Positions 8,850-18,230 of a stretch of 64,000 bases of DNA are shown in pieces. Made by a program: the position numbers and the translations under genes. Below the pieces are notes generated by a model that worked only from the letters and a program-made list of their open reading frames with translations, was not told where the DNA came from and searched no databases. Position 1 is the stretch's first letter, and each line of letters begins with the position of its first letter. Source of the DNA: Nostoc edaphicum CCNP1411 (GTDB taxonomy: Bacteria; Cyanobacteriota; Cyanobacteriia; Cyanobacteriales; Nostocaceae); contig NZ_CP054698.1 of the NCBI RefSeq assembly GCF_014023275.1, forward strand, positions 1 to 64,000. The letters run 5' to 3'.

Positions 8850-9357
8850 TAGCAGTCCGAAGTTATCAATGCTGGTAGCAATTAACTTGAGGACAATATT
8901 TCTCAGATAGATTGTTTTACAGAGGTTTCTTGATGAAGAAAAACTTAGAAGTCTAGAATTCAGGAGGAATTCTGTACCAGTGGCTGATAAATGTTGGTTG
9001 ATAATTTTTCTTTATTAAAAATCTACCCATAAAGAGATGGAGTTTTCATCGATTCTGAATTCTGGTTTATGGACAGCTTTTGGCAAAGATTAAATGGTCT
9101 TAAAAGATGACAGACGAGCCAAGAAAGGCTCACAGTGGGATGTCTGAGAACTTGGTCAACCTAAATTAGTAGTTGCCACCAAACTACTAAAAATTGATCG
9201 GTATTTTGTAGTTTTTACTATTGATTCTGGATATTTGCATAAAACAAAATAAAAAGCAAGCCTCCTAAGACATAATTTTAAAAAAATATTAGCAAATTTG
9301 TGTTAAGGGCACTTGCATTTTTCTTGTAAGTATGAAAAGCTTTGTTACAGAGTAAAG

Positions 9358-9383
9358 TACGGTAAATCAATCAAGTTATAGTA
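9358..9383. promoter_or_regulatory. 26-bp dyad operator, site 3
   Basis: TACGGTAAATCA, spacer AT, CAAGTTATAGTA. The left arm is identical over 10 bases to the left arm at 22359, and AAAGTACGGTAAAT also occurs in inverted form at 5552-5565. It lies 335 bp upstream of the LLM monooxygenase start at 9718 and is the nearest such site to that gene cluster. Confidence 0.55.
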
Positions 9384-9717
9384 TTTTGTGAGGAATACAC
9401 TACAGCATTTCATTTACTGGCTGACTGACTTGAAAATAGGGACTGATGACGGATGACTGGGCAGAGAAATATTTTCATGCCCTCGTTGTGTGATTTATCA
9501 CATGAGTATCTAGTTTAAAGTGCTGAGTGCTGTAGACGTTTCTGCGGCTTATAGCATGGTGTAGCCACTGCATTGGGGAGACAGCACCGTGGGTGTGTTC
9601 CCCGAATTGTAGCAATTGGCGTTGCTGAGTAAAAGTCAATGAGTCAGTAAAGTGGACTTTCATCTAGTGTATACAGTTCATGATGACTACTTAGCTAGAG
9701 CCACAGAATAATAAATA

Positions 9718-11082
9718 ATGAGTAAAACACGCAAGTTTCGTTTAGGTGCATTCATTCAAGCCACTGGACATCACGTTTCTGCCTGGCGACATCCAGATGC
9801 ACAGATAGACGCTGGATTCAATTTTGAGCATTACAAGGAAATTACCCAGACTGCCCAACGGGGCTTGTTCGATGCAGTTTTTCTGGCGGACAGTCCAGGA
9901 GTTTGGGGTGGTGCTCCAGAAACTCAAAAACGCAATGGTAAACTTGTCCATTTCGAGCCAGTCACACTCTTTTCGGCCTTGTCTTCTGTAACCCAAAATA
10001 TCGGTTTCATCGCCACCGCTTCGACTACCTACGAAGAACCCTACACCCTGGCGCGGAAGTTTGCTTCTTTGGATCACTTGAGTAAAGGGCGGGCGGGCTG
10101 GAATGTAGTTACTACAGGTAACGAGAATGCCGCACTTAATTTCGGTCTTGAGCATCATCCAGAACACAGCCACCGTTATGAACGTGCTAAAGAGTTTATG
10201 GAAGTGGTGAAAGGATTGTGGGACAGTTGGGAAGATGATGCCTTCATCCGTGACAGAGAATCTGGTATCTATTTTGAGCCGGACAAACTGCACGTACTCA
10301 ACCACAAGGGCAAACATTTTTCTGTCAAAGGCCCCTTAAACGTCGGTCGTCCGCCCCAAGGCTACCCAGTGATTGTACAGGCTGGAGCCTCTGAAGCCGG
10401 ACGGGACTTAGCTGCGCGGACTGCTGAGGTAATCTTCACCGCCAATCAAACCCTAGCCGATGCCCAGGAATTTTATGCTGATATCAAAGGGAGATTGGCG
10501 CAATATGGGCGTTCTCCAGAGGATCTGAAAATTATGCCTGGGGCTTTCCCAATTATTGGGCGTACTGAAGAAGAAGCTCAAGAAAAATACGAATTTCTGC
10601 AATCGTTGATTCATCCCGATGTAGCTTGGGGTATTTTAAAGAACTATTACAAGGGTGTGGATCTATCCAAGTATTCTCTAGATGATCTAGCTCCTGAACT
10701 GCCTAGTGACACTAACAATAACAAGAGTCGTCTGAAACTAGTTAGAGATTTGGCTACTCGTGGGACTCTGACGCTGCGTCAGTTGTATCTGTCTCTAGCT
10801 ACTGCAAGAGGTCATCGCACTATACTTGGTACTCCCGAAAGTATTGCCGATCAACTAGAAGAATGGTTCAACAACGGTGCAGCAGATGGTTTTAATATCA
10901 TGCCGCCAATTTTGCCTACAGGATTGGATGACTTCGTGAACTTGGTCGTTCCCATCTTGCAGAAACGCGGACTGTTCCGTACTGAATATGAGGGTAGTAC
11001 TTTGCGGGAAAATTTGGGTTTGCGTCGTCCGGCTAATCGTTTTAGCGCTAAACAAGTCGATGAGAGATTGGTTTTGGCATGA
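9718..11082 (+). CDS. LLM-class flavin-dependent monooxygenase (NtaA/SnaA/DmoA-type)
   Basis: 454 residues, the usual length for the NtaA/SnaA/DszA/DmoA branch of luciferase-like monooxygenases. LGAFIQATGHHVSAWRHP at the N-terminus, SLDHLSKGRAGWNVVT at about residue 120 (the FMN-contacting segment), and PPQGYPVIVQAGASEAGRDLAA near 215 are family hallmarks. These enzymes use FMNH2 and O2 to cleave C-S or C-N bonds (dimethyl sulfide, dibenzothiophene sulfone, nitrilotriacetate); the substrate is not identifiable here. A separate flavin reductase is needed and none is obvious beside it. It leads a plus-strand series of catabolic genes through 17053. Confidence 0.88.
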   Translation: MSKTRKFRLGAFIQATGHHVSAWRHPDAQIDAGFNFEHYKEITQTAQRGLFDAVFLADSPGVWGGAPETQKRNGKLVHFEPVTLFSALSSVTQNIGFIATASTTYEEPYTLARKFASLDHLSKGRAGWNVVTTGNENAALNFGLEHHPEHSHRYERAKEFMEVVKGLWDSWEDDAFIRDRESGIYFEPDKLHVLNHKGKHFSVKGPLNVGRPPQGYPVIVQAGASEAGRDLAARTAEVIFTANQTLADAQEFYADIKGRLAQYGRSPEDLKIMPGAFPIIGRTEEEAQEKYEFLQSLIHPDVAWGILKNYYKGVDLSKYSLDDLAPELPSDTNNNKSRLKLVRDLATRGTLTLRQLYLSLATARGHRTILGTPESIADQLEEWFNNGAADGFNIMPPILPTGLDDFVNLVVPILQKRGLFRTEYEGSTLRENLGLRRPANRFSAKQVDERLVLA

Positions 11083-11101
11083 AGAGTACTGAGTTGAAAA
11101 A

Positions 11102-11118
11102 CCGCCGAGAAGAGGCGG
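11102..11118 (+). terminator. Hairpin downstream of the LLM monooxygenase
   Basis: CCGCC, loop GAGAAGA, GGCGG, 20 bp after the stop codon. There is no strong T run after it, so a full rho-independent terminator is uncertain. Confidence 0.4.
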
Positions 11119-11314
11119 GGTATCAACCTTCTCCTGATAAATTGTTCACTGATGATTAATCCATACTTCATAAAAGCCACATTCTGTAGATCGCCGCCAG
11201 ATGCTCTACAGTAGCCTGAAAATCGTAGCTAAAAGCTTAACCAGCATCCAAATAGTGCTGGATAAAACCTGTAATTTTTTGTTCGCATAGCGTGCCATAG
11301 GAAAGGAAAAAAAC

Positions 11315-12853
11315 ATGACTGAATATAGCAGACTGAAAACTTCCCGTTCCGCCGCAATCAAGGCAAAGCTTAATTATCCAATAATTGATACCGATGTTCA
11401 CACTAATGATTTCACTCCGGCGCTGGAGGATTACATTGCTAAATACGGTGGCTCAAAACTCGTAGATGAATTGCGGAAAGCAGAAGCTTCTCGTCTCAAT
11501 TCCAAGAGCAATGGTAAAGACTGGTATCAACAAACTCCTGAAGAACGTCAATACAACCGGACAATTCGATCGCCTTGGTGGGCTAGAGTTACCCGCAATA
11601 CTTTGGATCTGGCTACTTACACTCTTCCTGGACTATTCTATGAGCGTCAAGCAGAGCAAGGATCAGATTATTCGGTGTTGTTTCCAAATAATGTTCTTGC
11701 ACCAGCGGGAGCCAGTAAAGAGAACCGTCAAGCACTGCAACGGGCGGTCAATCACTATCATGCTGACTTGTACCGGAAATATAGCGATCGCCTGACACCT
11801 GTAGCTGGTATCCCGATGGGTAGTCCTGAAGAAGCCGTTGAGGAGCTAGAATTTGCAGTAAAAACACTAGGGCTGAAGGTGGCAAACATTCCTGGTGGTG
11901 TGAAACGGCCAATTAAGGCGATCGCTGAGAAATATCCAGCAGATCAATATCCTGAAATCGCCAAATATGCATCCTACATTGATTTTTACGGATTGGATAG
12001 TGAATACGATTACGATCCATTCTGGGCAAAAGCAGTTGAATTAGGTGTACCCATTACTACCCATTATGGCAGTCAAGGTTGGACTGGACGCTCCTCTATC
12101 AGTAACTACATGAATAACCACATCGGTCATTTCGCCGATGGCTCCCAAGCATTTGCCAAGGCGTTGTTCTTTGGTGGCGTTACCAAACGTTTCCCACAGT
12201 TGCGTGTAGCTATGCTCGAAGGTGGTGCAGATTGGGGCGCTCACGTCTACATTCATTTAGTAGATCGTTTCTCCAAGCGCAGTCTGAAAGGACTACAAAA
12301 CTACAACCCAGATAACGCCAATGCTGATGAGTTGTTCGTGTTGTTTGAGCGTTTTGGTAGCGAGTTCCTACAAGAACATCCTCTGAGTAAAGAGGAACTG
12401 AAAAAGAGTGTCTTGGGTTCTTCCTTCAACCGTCATAGCCGCTCACCCGTTGGTAGCGAACTAGAAGATTTTGCCGCAGCCGGGATTGAAACAATTGAAG
12501 ATATCCGCGATCGCTGGGTAAATAGTTTCTTCTTTGGTTCCGAGTCTGACGATCGCACCATCGCAGCCGCATTCAATGACAAAGCCAATCCCTTGGGTGT
12601 GAAAATCAACGCCATCTATTCCTCAGACGTTGGTCACTGGGATGTGCCAGATTTGACCGACCCACTAGCGGAAAGCTGGGATTTGGTACAAGAAGGTGTG
12701 ATTTCTGAAGCGGACTTTAAGGCTTATGTATTCCATAATCCTTACAAGTTTTATACTCAAGCTAATCCCGACTTCTTTAAGGGTACGGTGGTTGAATCTA
12801 AGGTAGCTAACATCGAATCTCCACAAGCAGATAAGAATTTGGTAACGGCGTAA
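11315..12853 (+). CDS. Amidohydrolase-2 family metal-dependent hydrolase
   Basis: 512 residues. YPIIDTDVHTNDF near residue 25 gives the D-x-H metal-binding motif of PF04909 TIM-barrel hydrolases (ACMSD-like). ELGVPITTHYGSQGW supplies the strand-4/5 histidine, FFGGVTKRFPQLRVAMLEGGADWG matches the family's FGGVxxRFPxLRxxxxE block, and YSSDVGHWDVPD gives the final aspartate. A good ribosome-binding site (AGGAAAGGA) precedes the ATG. Family members decarboxylate or hydrolyse organic acids. The context between two flavin oxygenases suggests it acts on an oxidised intermediate, but no substrate can be named. Confidence 0.87.
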   Translation: MTEYSRLKTSRSAAIKAKLNYPIIDTDVHTNDFTPALEDYIAKYGGSKLVDELRKAEASRLNSKSNGKDWYQQTPEERQYNRTIRSPWWARVTRNTLDLATYTLPGLFYERQAEQGSDYSVLFPNNVLAPAGASKENRQALQRAVNHYHADLYRKYSDRLTPVAGIPMGSPEEAVEELEFAVKTLGLKVANIPGGVKRPIKAIAEKYPADQYPEIAKYASYIDFYGLDSEYDYDPFWAKAVELGVPITTHYGSQGWTGRSSISNYMNNHIGHFADGSQAFAKALFFGGVTKRFPQLRVAMLEGGADWGAHVYIHLVDRFSKRSLKGLQNYNPDNANADELFVLFERFGSEFLQEHPLSKEELKKSVLGSSFNRHSRSPVGSELEDFAAAGIETIEDIRDRWVNSFFFGSESDDRTIAAAFNDKANPLGVKINAIYSSDVGHWDVPDLTDPLAESWDLVQEGVISEADFKAYVFHNPYKFYTQANPDFFKGTVVESKVANIESPQADKNLVTA

Positions 12854-12859
12854 GAGATT

Positions 12860-13234
12860 AGTAGTCTGTCAAAAGAGGCAAGGGAGCAGGGGGCAGGGGG
12901 CAGGGGGAAAACTGAGACGGAGCTTGTACTCCGCCCCAGTTCAGGCGTCCTGGAAGGACGGGGCTTGATACCCATGTTCCGCTCCGCTCCACGGCTCAGG
13001 GGCAGGGCTTGCTCCCCCCGCTCCCAGCAAGAACTGCCCCTGAGCCTCTTCGGTCAAATTCATTTTGACGGTTAGAGAGACGCGATAAATCGCCGTCTAT
13101 ACTCTTAATTTATCCATCAATTATTTATTGACAGACTACTAGGAGGAGATCAGGGAATAACTTCCTTGCTCCTCTACATTTCCTACTTCAGTAACTAAGG
13201 ATACACGCATCGCGTTTTACCCTCGAAGATTGAC
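12860..13234. repeat. Repeat-rich intergenic region
   Basis: Tandem GGGGGCA heptamers (about 12887-12907) are followed by GC-rich palindromic fragments such as GGAGCTTGTACTCCGCCCC and CTCAGGGGCAGG, which are dispersed repeats in Nostoc-type genomes. No gene is seen. The flavoprotein's start at 13235 is preceded by only a weak purine stretch (CGAAGA). Confidence 0.6.
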
Positions 13235-14671
13235 ATGACAACAACAACTGACCCTAACTTTGGTGCGCGTGAGGCGCTACGCCTACTCGGCCCCTATCCT
13301 GATAACTGGGTATCTGATCGTGCTGGTGTTGACCACAATGTGACCATAGTTGGTGGTAGTGGTACAGGTATTACCTTTGCCTTTGCACTGCGACGGGCTG
13401 GTATCGGCCGGGTGACAATTATCGATGAGGCTAAAGATGAAGCCCATGCTGGGATATGGCTAAATCGGGCGCGGATGAACAAGCTACGCACGCCCAAGAA
13501 TCTGCCAGGGCCGGAACTGGGTATTCAAGGGTTGTCATTTCAGGCTTGGTATGAGGCTCGACATGGTGCTGAGGCTTACGCGGCGATTGACCGGATTCCT
13601 CGCTTGCTTTGGGCTGAATATCTCAGTTGGTATCGGCAGTTTCTAGAAATTCCAGTGCGTTACCAAACGAAGCTGGTGCGGATTGAGCCTGCTGAAGGTT
13701 TCTTTCGCCTGCATTTAGAAGTGAACGGTATTCCCCAGGTGGAAACTACCCGCAAAATTATTCTGGGCAATGGTTTTGTCGGTGCTGGTGGCCCATACGT
13801 GCCTTCAGTCTTGGCTGCTTTACCCCGAATTCTATATGCACATACCGCTGATGCTATCGACTTTAATGCACTGCGAGGTAAAACTGTAGCGGTGCTGGGT
13901 GCTGCGGCTTCGGCCTTCGATGCTGCTGGAGTCGCCCTGGAATCGGGAGCCAAAGCAGTACACCTGTTCTCACGACGGTCAGAGGTCGCATCACTGCCAG
14001 TAATTCGTGTGCGTGGTTATCCTGGTGCTTATAACAACTATTACCAAATACCTGATGCAGATCGCTGGTTCCAGGCTTGGCGTTATCGTCAATTTGGCTC
14101 CACACCACCAACCGATGCAATTGAACGGGCGATCGCATTTCCGAACTTCCACCTGCACCTATCTGCACCCTGGAGAACAGCCCAGGAACAGGATGGCCAG
14201 ATCATTGCTCAAGTCAACGATGATGTTTTCCAGTTCGATTTTGCGATCGCTGGTACCGGCTACTTCGTTGATCCGGGGGCGCGGCCTGAACTTGCCGACT
14301 TTGCCCATCATATTGCCCAGTGGAGCGATCGCTACCAACCACCATCTGACCAGAGCGACGAAGAATTAAGTGTTTATCCTTACCTTGGTAGCGCCCATGA
14401 ATACCAAGAAAAAGTACCCGGTAGCGCACCTTACCTGAAGGATATCCATGTCTTTAACCCATCTGGCTTCCTCAGTTTCGGATTGCCAATTGGTGACATA
14501 CCCAGCATCCGCCGCGACGTGCCAGCAGTGGTAGAACGTATTAGCCATGACTTATTCTTTGCTGATTGGGCGCTGCATGAAGCCCGTATTACCAGCGACA
14601 ACGTTGCACCAGACTTCGATAACTCACTGTATGCAGATGCAGTCTGGAAACAGAAAGTGTCAGTCAGTTGA
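13235..14671 (+). CDS. FAD/NAD(P)-binding oxidoreductase (flavin-containing monooxygenase-like)
   Basis: 478 residues with two Rossmann motifs: VTIVGGSGTG at residues 36-45 for FAD and TVAVLGAAASAFDAAG near 215 for NAD(P). This two-dinucleotide arrangement is that of FMO/Baeyer-Villiger-type and N-hydroxylating monooxygenases. GTGYFVDPGARPEL resembles the ATGY strand at the end of the NAD(P) domain. The sequence is unusual in having GGSGTG rather than GAGPAG. It lies between the amidohydrolase and an esterase in a co-oriented set, so oxidation of the same compound is a reasonable inference; the substrate is unknown. Confidence 0.8.
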   Translation: MTTTTDPNFGAREALRLLGPYPDNWVSDRAGVDHNVTIVGGSGTGITFAFALRRAGIGRVTIIDEAKDEAHAGIWLNRARMNKLRTPKNLPGPELGIQGLSFQAWYEARHGAEAYAAIDRIPRLLWAEYLSWYRQFLEIPVRYQTKLVRIEPAEGFFRLHLEVNGIPQVETTRKIILGNGFVGAGGPYVPSVLAALPRILYAHTADAIDFNALRGKTVAVLGAAASAFDAAGVALESGAKAVHLFSRRSEVASLPVIRVRGYPGAYNNYYQIPDADRWFQAWRYRQFGSTPPTDAIERAIAFPNFHLHLSAPWRTAQEQDGQIIAQVNDDVFQFDFAIAGTGYFVDPGARPELADFAHHIAQWSDRYQPPSDQSDEELSVYPYLGSAHEYQEKVPGSAPYLKDIHVFNPSGFLSFGLPIGDIPSIRRDVPAVVERISHDLFFADWALHEARITSDNVAPDFDNSLYADAVWKQKVSVS

Positions 14672-14758
14672 ATCTAGTGGTCTGCCAACCCAAAATTGTT
14701 AGGTGAGGGCTGAGGAAAGGGTAAAGGATTTAAAACCTTTCCCCCTTACCCCTTACCC

Positions 14759-14776
14759 CGCCAAGTTTCCTTGGCG
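14759..14776 (+). terminator. Hairpin downstream of the FMO-like gene
   Basis: CGCCAAG, loop TTTC, CTTGGCG: a perfect 7-bp stem 87 bp after the stop. No T run follows. The 14672-14899 gap otherwise holds pyrimidine-rich heptamer-like sequence and a CGTTCGCGTAGCGTCTC repeat. Confidence 0.4.
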
Positions 14777-14899
14777 AACTACTAGTGGTCTATCGCATTA
14801 ATTTTGCGAGATAAAGAAGCGTTCGCGTAGCGTCTCACAGAGAAGAAAAAAGAAAATCAAAAACTTATCTATACTTCCCAAACTTTAGGAGTCAGAACT

Positions 14900-15568
14900 A
14901 TGTCCGTCGAACACCACTCCTTTAACACCAGTAATGGTTCCTTGTCTTATCTCCTCTCGCCTGTCTCAGACAATATTAAGCAACCCGCGCCCCTGGTATT
15001 GTTTCTACATGGCGCACGCGATCGCGGTACAGATATAAATGTGCTGCTGAAATGGGGTTTACCTCGTTTCGTGGATTCGTCCAGTTCCTTACCTTATGTC
15101 TTTGCAGCTCCCCAGCTTCCTGAAGGACAAACCTGGGTAGATCGAGAATCTGATGTAATTGCTCTGTTGGATAATCTCATCATCTCCCAACCCATCGATC
15201 CGTCCCGTGTGATTTTGTCTGGATTCAGTTTAGGTACGGCTGGGGCATGGCATATTGCTGCTTCTCACCGCGATCGCTTCGCTGGTCTGGTAGCGGTGTC
15301 TGGTCGTGTACCCAAAACATTAGAACCAAGCCAACTAGCTGCACTCAAAGAAATTCCTATCCAAATATTCCAAGGTGGAAAGGACGAAAAACTACCGATT
15401 GAAGATACACAGCAGATTGTCGATACCTTGCGCGGACTGGGGGGAACAGTAGATTTTACTGTACTGCCGGAAGGCGATCATTTTATTGCCGATGAAGTGT
15501 ACAGTGACTCGAAATTGCAACAATGGTTCGTTTCACAAAACCGTCGTCAAGCGTCTGTAGTAGCCTAA
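14900..15568 (+). CDS. Alpha/beta-hydrolase, phospholipase/carboxylesterase type
   Basis: 222 residues. The nucleophile elbow is LSGFSLG with S110; D162 (FQGGKDEKLP) and H194 (PEGDHFIAD) complete a plausible triad, and LVLFLHGARDRG at residues 32-43 supplies the oxyanion-hole HG. The length fits cytosolic carboxylesterases of this group. The start has a clear AGGAG. It may hydrolyse an ester formed by the upstream monooxygenases (Baeyer-Villiger reactions yield esters); that pathway link is inference. Confidence 0.85.
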   Translation: MSVEHHSFNTSNGSLSYLLSPVSDNIKQPAPLVLFLHGARDRGTDINVLLKWGLPRFVDSSSSLPYVFAAPQLPEGQTWVDRESDVIALLDNLIISQPIDPSRVILSGFSLGTAGAWHIAASHRDRFAGLVAVSGRVPKTLEPSQLAALKEIPIQIFQGGKDEKLPIEDTQQIVDTLRGLGGTVDFTVLPEGDHFIADEVYSDSKLQQWFVSQNRRQASVVA

Positions 15569-16029
15569 GAGCTTGTTTGAAAAGTAGTTATACCGTTTTT
15601 TTGTGAAGCTGCATATAATTCACCCCCCGCCTATCGCCGTCCCTCCGAGGCAAGGGGGGACTACAGGGAGGTATTATTATGTGCAGCTTCATACAAATAT
15701 TGGTATTACCTGTGATTTTAGGGACTTACTGATCCCCCCTAAGACCCTTAAAAAGGCTACGGTGTACACACATTCTGGTAATGAAGCCTACACTCTAGAT
15801 TTACCCCCCTTAATCCCCCCGATGCATTGGGGGAAACTGGAAAATCTAGTTCCCTCCCCTTTGCAAGGGGAGGGTTAGGGTGGGGTAAAATCCAGATTCA
15901 TCAGGCATTTCAGATTTGTGTATACACTGTAGCCTTAAAAAAGTGGAGAACCAGAATTAAAGTCCCCCAATTTATAGGGGGATCTAAAACGTTTTGTTAC
16001 CAACAAGAGGATTTTTCAAACATCCTCTA
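15568..16029. mobile_element. Composite MITE-like element with ends like GAGGATGTTTGAAAAGT
   Basis: The left end AAGAGCTTGTTTGAAAAGT (15567-15585) and right end TTTTTCAAACATCCTCTAAA (about 16012-16031) are inverted copies. The same ends bound 37306-37473. Nested inside are a hairpin (TGAAGCTGCA at about 15604 against TGCAGCTTCA at about 15681) and a second inverted repeat (AAGGCTACGGTGTACACAC at about 15754 against GTGTATACACTGTAGCCTT at about 15917). Open frames here are repeat-derived, not genes. Confidence 0.65.
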
Positions 16030-16054
16030 AATAGAATTCCTTTCCTCTTCTAAC

Positions 16055-17053
16055 ATGACATTACCAACAACTAAACTCGGTAAAACCGGATTGACTGTCT
16101 CGCGCCTTGTTCTGGGTACAATGACTTTCGGATTGCAGACAGATGAAGAAACTTCCAGACAAATCCTTGACACCGCCGCCGATGCTGGCATTAACTTTTT
16201 GGATACAGCCGATGTTTATCCACTTGGGGGTGGGCTAACTACGGCTGGAAGTACTGAAGAAATTATTGGGCGCTGGCTCAAAGGCAAACGCGAACATTTT
16301 ATTTTGGCTACCAAAGCTGTAGGTAAAGTTGGCCCTGCACCTTGGGATCAGGGTGCTTCGCGCAAACACATTTTGGATGCGATCGATGCCTCCCTCAAAC
16401 GACTGGGAACTGATTATGTTGACCTGTACCAATTGCACTCTGACGATGCCTCAACCCCTCTTGATGAAACCTTAGAAGCATTAGATACAGTAGTTCGCGC
16501 TGGCAAGGTACGCTACATTGGGGTTTCTAACTTCTTGGCTTACCGACTCGCCCGCGCCTTGGGTCGCGCCGAAGTGCAAAATTTAACTCGCTTCGTCTCG
16601 ATTCAACCCCGCTATAATTTGTTGTTCCGCGAAATTGAGCGAGAACTTTTGCCCTTGGCGAAAGAAGAAGGATTAGGTGTCATTCCTTACAATCCCTTAG
16701 CAGGTGGTCTACTCACCGGCAAACACAATCTGACTCAAGGCCCCACCGCAGGTACACGTTTCACCTTGGGTGCTGCCGCAGAACGTTATCAAGAACGGTA
16801 CTGGCACGATCGCGAGTTTAATACTGTCAAGGAATTAAGTACAGTAGCAGATTTGGCTGGATTGTCGCTCACTACTCTAGCAGTAGCTTGGGTACTGGCT
16901 AATCCGATTATTACTGCTCCCATTATTGGTGCTAGTCGTCCAGAACAACTGACTGACACCCTCAAGGCTGTAGAACTAAAACTCGACGACAGTTTGAAAC
17001 AAAAACTCGACGACATCACCGCAGAATATCGTAGGGGAGATTCTCTGCGTTAG
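16055..17053 (+). CDS. Aldo/keto reductase
   Basis: 332 residues of a TIM-barrel aldo/keto reductase. The catalytic tetrad is D50, Y55, K87 and H128, in the segments FLDTADVYP, ILATKAVG and LYQLHSDD. IGVSNFLAYRLARA and the late IIGASRPEQL fit the NADPH-binding barrel end. It would reduce an aldehyde or ketone using NADPH. Its position after two oxygenases, an amidohydrolase and an esterase suggests it handles a carbonyl product of that route, which is inference from context only. Confidence 0.9.
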   Translation: MTLPTTKLGKTGLTVSRLVLGTMTFGLQTDEETSRQILDTAADAGINFLDTADVYPLGGGLTTAGSTEEIIGRWLKGKREHFILATKAVGKVGPAPWDQGASRKHILDAIDASLKRLGTDYVDLYQLHSDDASTPLDETLEALDTVVRAGKVRYIGVSNFLAYRLARALGRAEVQNLTRFVSIQPRYNLLFREIERELLPLAKEEGLGVIPYNPLAGGLLTGKHNLTQGPTAGTRFTLGAAAERYQERYWHDREFNTVKELSTVADLAGLSLTTLAVAWVLANPIITAPIIGASRPEQLTDTLKAVELKLDDSLKQKLDDITAEYRRGDSLR

Positions 17054-17122
17054 TTTCTCCGGCCTTGACAAATTACAAACTTTAACCTTTTCAATCCACA
17101 ATATCTCATCTATCAAACAACT

Positions 17123-18172
17123 ATGATTAAACGCCGTCGTTTTCTAAATGTTGCTACATCTAGTCTGGGCGGTTTTTCTATGGCATATTTGTTGGGAAGT
17201 TGTAGCCAACCAAGCCAACAAAATGTAGCAAGTACTAGTGGCAATTCAATTTCCCTTGGGATAAAAACGAAAGTTCTCCGCATGGGTTATCAGAGTGCGG
17301 GGGATCTTTTCAGAAATCGGCAAGTTTTAGAGAAACGCTTAGAGCCACTGGGTATCAAGGTAGAATGGGCACAATTTGTCCAAGGGCCTCAACTCATGGA
17401 AGGCATGGCTGCGAAAAGAGTTGACGTGGGATCAGTTGGAGAAACGCCACCAATTTTTGCCCAAGTCGCTGGTTCAGACCTGGTTTATGTCGTCGGTACA
17501 CAAAGAACCGAAAGAACAGGAACAAGTAGTGTGATTGCTGTACCTCCAGAGTCTCCCCTTCAGAAATTTGAGGATATCAAGGGGCAAGAAGTTTATTTTC
17601 AAAAAGGCTCGGCATCGCACTATTTTATTCTTAGAGCTTTGCAGTCAATCGGCTTGACAATCAACGATATCAAAATCAAAAGTATGGCGACTATCGAGGC
17701 GCGGGGTGCGTTTCTCGAAGGGAGAATTCCCGTTTGGATGACAGGAGATCCCCACTATGCGATCGCTGAAAAAATGGGTCGAATTCGTGTCCTCAGAGAT
17801 TCTGTCGGGCTAGATTCTCCTGGGGGCTACTACATTGCTGATAGGAAGTTTGCCGAAGAAAACCCAGGCTTGCTCAAAATTATCATTGAAGAACTTCATG
17901 CCCTTGATAAGTGGTCAGAGGCGAATCGAGATGAAGTCAAAAAGTTAATGATCACAACACAAAAGCTCGATCAGGATGTGGCCGATAAAGTAATGTCTCG
18001 TCGCACTTTCGCAGGACGTAGAGGACTCAGTCCGGCACTGATAGCGGAACAACAGCGTGTAGCAGATTTATTCTTTCAACAGGGTGTCATACCCAAGAAA
18101 ATCAACATTCAGGATGCTTTACTTGCACCTGATTTGTATGCTGCAATCACACCGCCAGAAATTATGGTTTAG
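17123..18172 (+). CDS. SsuA/TauA-like ABC transporter substrate-binding lipoprotein (copy 3)
   Basis: 349 residues. The N-terminus has a twin-arginine-like KRRRF and a lipobox LLGS-C27, so it may be exported by Tat and lipid-anchored. The core VLRMGYQSAGDLFRNR, AAKRVDVGSVGETPPIFAQVAG and VYFQKGSASHYFI is close to copy 2 at 7386. It follows the aldo/keto reductase by 69 bp and precedes an ABC exporter. No SsuB or SsuC homologue lies in the window, so it must use a permease encoded elsewhere or act in another way. Confidence 0.87.
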   Translation: MIKRRRFLNVATSSLGGFSMAYLLGSCSQPSQQNVASTSGNSISLGIKTKVLRMGYQSAGDLFRNRQVLEKRLEPLGIKVEWAQFVQGPQLMEGMAAKRVDVGSVGETPPIFAQVAGSDLVYVVGTQRTERTGTSSVIAVPPESPLQKFEDIKGQEVYFQKGSASHYFILRALQSIGLTINDIKIKSMATIEARGAFLEGRIPVWMTGDPHYAIAEKMGRIRVLRDSVGLDSPGGYYIADRKFAEENPGLLKIIIEELHALDKWSEANRDEVKKLMITTQKLDQDVADKVMSRRTFAGRRGLSPALIAEQQRVADLFFQQGVIPKKINIQDALLAPDLYAAITPPEIMV

Positions 18173-18230
18173 TATACTTTCTTGATTACGAATTACTAAG
18201 CAATTGGTACAACATGATGCTAAAAGAGCG

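Larger units (their letters stand above)
8535..9717. other. 1.2-kb region without a recognisable gene
   Basis: No frame here has a recognisable protein. It contains a short IS630-derived element (8747-8849), a 9-bp perfect hairpin (TTAGTAGTT, loop GCCACCA, AACTACTAA at 9166-9190) and a 26-bp dyad (9358-9383). The stretch separates the minus-strand SsuA-like gene from the plus-strand monooxygenase cluster and is long enough to hold an unrecognised small RNA. Confidence 0.6.

Noticed and set aside
9475..9663. 62-codon minus-strand frame in the promoter-rich region
   Set aside because: No ribosome-binding site, no recognised family, and the surrounding DNA is regulatory or repeat-like.
13660..14168. 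Two minus-strand frames across the FMO-like gene
   Set aside because: Shadows of a gene with clear Rossmann motifs; no family features of their own.
15603..16030. Plus-strand frames of 91 and 67 codons
   Set aside because: They lie entirely within nested inverted repeats of a MITE-like element, with peptide composition typical of repeat translation.
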